DNA of 64,000 nt, from NCBI RefSeq assembly GCF_036237275.1, contig NZ_CP108352.1:8333501-8397500 (forward strand), read 5' to 3'. Below the pieces are notes generated by a model. The model ran no database searches, had not been told where the DNA came from, and saw only the letters and a list, made by a program, of their open reading frames with translations. The translations under genes and the position numbers were made by a program. Shown in pieces: positions 61,465-64,000 of the stretch. This DNA comes from Streptomyces sp. NBC_01353 (lineage in GTDB: Bacteria > Actinomycetota > Actinomycetes > Streptomycetales > Streptomycetaceae). Each line of letters begins with the position of its first letter. Position 1 is the stretch's first letter.

Positions 61465-62310
61465 GAAGGCTGTGTCTGGGCAGGTCAGGGTCGTGCTCGT
61501 GCCTGTCTGGTCATGCGGCGAGGGCGAGGTTGTGCATGTGGGCGACGGCTTGGACTGCGTGATGGAGGCCGGTGCCGCGTTGCCGGCAGTCGCGGAGGAT
61601 CTTGTAGTGCTTCATGCGGGCGAAGGCGTGCTCGACGCGGGCGCGGACCCGTCGGTGCTCGGCGTTGTCCGCTTCCTCTCCGGGGAGCAGGTCCCGGCCG
61701 GGTCGTTTGCGGTGTGGGACGACGAGTCCGGTGTTGATGTAGGCGCCGTCGCCCAGCACGGTGACACCCTCGCAGTGCTCGGCGAGGCCGGAGTTCCGCC
61801 AGACCTGGGCGTCGGCCTTGTTGCCCGGGGCCGGTCGTGCCGCGGCGACCACGAGTTTGGTGTCGGCATCGATGATGACCTGCACGTTCGCCGAGAAGCG
61901 GTAGTTGCGTGAGGAGGCTCCGAGGGTGCGGTCGCGGACCGGGATCAGGGGTCCGTCCACGATCCACAGCCGCTCGACCGCGTCGGCCGGGCGGGAGGCG
62001 GGCTCGATGGCGAGGAGGGGCCGCAGCCGCTTGATGACCCGGCGCACCGTCGCGGGCGAGACGCCGAACAGCGGCGCGAGCTGCCTCATGGTGAGGTTCG
62101 TGCGGTAGTAGACAGCGACCAGCAGCACCCGGTCAGCCAGCGGCAGACACCACGGACGGCCGCCACCGGGCCCATTCCTGCTCCGCTCGCGCAGCACCTT
62201 CAACAACCGATCGAACTGCCGCATCCGCAACCCCGTGAACGTCTCCACCCACAACGACTCAGCCCTCAACACCCCACGCATACAAGGGAAATGCCCAGAT
62301 CACAGCCTTC
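61465..62310 (-). mobile_element. IS5-type insertion sequence
   Basis: Ends GAAGGCTGTG (61465-61474) and CACAGCCTTC (62301-62310) are perfect inverted repeats. An inner pair (CTGGGCA) continues the similarity. The element is 846 bp and encodes one transposase. A truncated relative is found at 21690-21815. No target duplication was seen. Confidence 0.85.
61511..62281 (-). CDS. IS5-family transposase
   Basis: This is an intact transposase of 256 residues. An N-terminal region with ETFTGLRMRQFDRLL and a winged-helix-like segment (TMRQLAPLFGVSPATVRRVI) precedes the DDE domain. Catalytic Asp residues are in IVDGPLIPV and LGDGAYINT, and Glu in RARVEHAFARMKHY. It fills the 846-bp element. ATG 62281 lies near the right inverted repeat. 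It should cut and join the ends given for the mobile element. Confidence 0.92.
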   Translation of the reverse strand: MRGVLRAESLWVETFTGLRMRQFDRLLKVLRERSRNGPGGGRPWCLPLADRVLLVAVYYRTNLTMRQLAPLFGVSPATVRRVIKRLRPLLAIEPASRPADAVERLWIVDGPLIPVRDRTLGASSRNYRFSANVQVIIDADTKLVVAAARPAPGNKADAQVWRNSGLAEHCEGVTVLGDGAYINTGLVVPHRKRPGRDLLPGEEADNAEHRRVRARVEHAFARMKHYKILRDCRQRGTGLHHAVQAVAHMHNLALAA

Positions 62311-62324
62311 TGCAACACGCTTTA

Positions 62325-63465
62325 TTGATCTTTTCGTTTGTTCGGTGGGTGTGGCGGAGTTGTTGGTGGGATCCTGGTGCGGTGTCTTTCAAGCCTTCGT
62401 CTGTTGTTCCTCCTTTGACGCGGCCGCAGTTGTCCGAGGCCCGGCGTGTGCGGGCGGCCGAGTTGTTCGATCAGGGATGCTCGGGTGCTGAGATCGCACG
62501 GATGCTGGGGGTCAGTGACGAGAGTGTGCGGCGGTGGAAGCGGGTCTGGGAGAAGGCCGGCGCCGATGCTCTGCGCCGGCGCCCGGCCACCGGTCGCCCG
62601 CCCAAACTGGACGATGCCCAGGTTGAGCAGGTGCGGGCTGCGCTGGAGCAAGGAGCCCAGGCCCATGGCTTCGAGGCCGACCTGTGGACTCTGGAACGAG
62701 TCGGCCTGGTGGTCGACCGGGTGACAGGGGTAACGCTGTCGAAGGCCTCGGTGTGGCGGCTGCTGACCGGCCGGCTCGGATGGAGTCTGCAGCGGCCCGA
62801 ACGTCGGGCGGTCGAGCGCGACGAGTCCGAGATCGCCCGTTGGGTCGCGCACGAGTGGCCGCGGATCAAAAGGGGCGGTGAACACACGTGCCTGGATCGT
62901 CTTCCTCGACGAATCGGGAGTCTCGCTGCTGCCGCAGGTCCGCCGCACTTACGCACCCCGCGGCCGCACCCCGCTTCTGCGGCACCGGCTGAACTGGAAG
63001 CGCGCGTCGATGGCCGGGGCCCTGGGATTCCACGCCGCCGACCCCGATCGCGGGCCTCGCCTGTGCTTCCACCTCAAGCCCGGCAGCTACGACACCGCCG
63101 GACTCATCGAGGTCTTGGAGCAGATGAAGACGTTCTACCGCGGCGAGCGGGTGGTCCTGGTCTGGGACGGGCTGTCGGCTCACTGGAGCTGGGCGATGCG
63201 GGCCTGGGTCGCCGAGCAGGACTGGCTCACCCTGGAGCGATTACCGGCTTACGCTCCTGAGCTCAACCCGGTGGAACTGCTGTGGTCCTCGCTCAAGAAA
63301 CGCGAGCTCGCCAACCTCGCCGGCGACCACCTCGCCGATGTCGCCGACGCCACCGAACAAGGCATCCACCGCATCAACGACAACCCCCAACTGCCCTGGT
63401 CCTTCCTCGCCCACACCGGCCTCACCCTCCATACACCAACCCCACTGAACTAACGAAAAGATCAG
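62325..63465 (+). mobile_element. IS630-family insertion sequence
   Basis: Left end TGATCTTTTCGTTTGTTC (62326-62343) and right end reversed TGATCTTTTCGTTAGTTC (63464-63447) match, and the similarity extends to 24 bases with two mismatches. TA dinucleotides flank the element at 62323-62324 and 63466-63467, as expected for IS630, which inserts at TA. It lies about 14 bases from the right end of the IS5 element. Confidence 0.92.
62382..63453 (+). CDS. IS630-family transposase in two overlapping frames
   Basis: The first frame, from GTG 62382, holds the helix-turn-helix part (GCSGAEIARMLGVSDESVRRW, short form EIARMLGVSDESVRRW) and ends in meaningful sequence near RIKRGG. The second frame, from about 62878 to 63453, holds the DDE domain: FLDESG, VLVWDGLSAH and LNPVELLWS. 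The frames meet at AAAAGGGG (62868-62875). A +1 shift there gives a continuous protein of about 357 residues. This could be programmed frameshifting or a mutation. Both parts are otherwise free of stops. Confidence 0.82.
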
Positions 63466-63675
63466 TAGGGGTGTTCTGAAAGTCCCGCACAGCACCCACG
63501 GGCGTTAGCGGCCGCCCACCCAAAGAACACGGCCCGGGACCGGCCAGCGACGACCGCGCACCCCTCGTCGCTCACCGAAGCCGACCGTCACGAGTTCTGC
63601 GTTTGACGACAGCCCGGCACGGGGCTGCACTGGATTCATGGACGCTGCGGCGACTCCGTCCTAGGGAGAGCAGCG

Positions 63676-64000
63676 ATGACAACCATGGAATCGTTCAACC
63701 TTCTACAGCCGTACAAGATCGCCGAGGAGACGTTCGTCATCCCGTGGGCCCTCGAGGCCCCGCCGGTCGGCCACTTCCCGATGAACTCGATGGTGATCCG
63801 AGGAACCGAACCGATCCTCGTGGACACCGGGGCGCCCGCAGTGCGCTCCCAGTGGCTGGAGGCAGCCTGGTCCGTCGTGGATCCCCTGGACGTACGGTGG
63901 ATCTTCCTCACCCACGACGACCGCGACCACGCCGGCAACCTCCTGGCGGTCCTCGCGGAATGCCCGAACGCGACCCTGCTGACGACATGGTTCTCCATCG
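63676..64000 (+). CDS. Metallo-hydrolase of the ODP/beta-lactamase-like fold, 3' end outside window
   Basis: The first 108 residues of a beta-lactamase-fold metalloprotein are visible. YKIAEETFVIPWAL and PMNSMVIRGTEPILVDTGAP lead to the metal motif FLTHDDRDHAGN near residue 76, which has HxDxDH form as in flavodiiron-type ODP domains rather than the HxHxDH of most hydrolases. ATG 63676 follows GGGAGAG. The frame is open at base 64000. Oxygen/NO-reactive di-iron function is a possibility, not proven. It follows the IS630 element. Confidence 0.85.
   Translation, partial: MTTMESFNLLQPYKIAEETFVIPWALEAPPVGHFPMNSMVIRGTEPILVDTGAPAVRSQWLEAAWSVVDPLDVRWIFLTHDDRDHAGNLLAVLAECPNATLLTTWFSI

Overview
The window is high-GC actinobacterial DNA. 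Strong third-position G/C bias, GTG and TTG starts, an LAXTG-type wall-anchored protein, DUF1707, an F420-type LLM oxidoreductase, an SCO6745-like protein and the remains of a SARP regulator point to Streptomyces or a close relative. I see no tRNA, rRNA or CRISPR array. IS fragments and broken genes fill many of the spaces between the gene blocks.

Region 1 (1-16.5 kb) reads as a collagen and hydroxyproline utilisation locus. On the minus strand are a lipoprotein solute-binding protein and two permeases of a peptide ABC transporter, the second cut by the window edge. Divergently come a three-part D-hydroxyproline dehydrogenase (FAD subunit, small [2Fe-2S] subunit, FAD/BFD-[2Fe-2S] subunit), a DHDPS-fold pyrroline-hydroxycarboxylate deaminase, a two-cysteine hydroxyproline epimerase, a 2-ketoglutarate semialdehyde dehydrogenase and a GntR/FCD regulator. 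Downstream are a prolyl aminopeptidase, a secreted M6 metalloprotease and, past some transposon debris, a secreted M9 collagenase. Together these could cut collagen outside the cell, import the peptides, release the imino acids and convert hydroxyproline to 2-oxoglutarate. A 12-bp motif close to GTGAMATTGYAC lies in front of both divergent operons, the deaminase gene, the regulator, the aminopeptidase and the collagenase, so the parts look like one regulon.

Region 2 (16.5-24.3 kb) is a patchwork: an ArsR/MFS pair, a DUF1707 protein, a RibD-like reductase, a TPR-like protein, and remnants of IS5 elements, an FG-GAP protein and a SARP regulator.

Region 3 (24.4-42.2 kb) is an exopolysaccharide cluster of Wzx/Wzy type. 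It has a low-molecular-weight tyrosine phosphatase, a Wzz/BY-kinase with a repetitive tail, a priming sugar transferase, two GT4 transferases, a WecG/TagA transferase, a flippase, a polymerase/ligase, UDP-glucose dehydrogenase, UDP-glucuronate decarboxylase, GalE and another NAD sugar epimerase. At its edge a sortase-substrate protein overlaps a DUF4012 membrane protein. A 14-bp identical motif occurs in both divergent promoter regions of the cluster.

Region 4 (42.2-49.1 kb) is decayed: a truncated unknown gene joined to an IS701 remnant, a methyltransferase, an unknown protein, an integrase tail abutting a second copy of the reductase 3' end, a GNAT, and a LysR / SCO6745-like divergent pair.

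Region 5 (49.2-54.8 kb) holds four minus-strand genes (SDR, aldo-keto reductase, quinone-oxidoreductase-like, alpha/beta hydrolase) with a divergent TetR regulator. An IS5-type transposase gene sits inside the run. The SDR has lost its catalytic Tyr and Lys.

Region 6 (54.8-64 kb) holds a lamin-tail remnant, a cupin, an F420-type LLM oxidoreductase, small stress-type proteins (Rho-N-like, PRC-barrel, isoamylase E-set), an ion channel with a GLGD filter, a VOC protein, an IS5-type element that truncates a gene, an IS630 element with clear inverted repeats and TA flanks, and the start of an ODP-type metallo-hydrolase.
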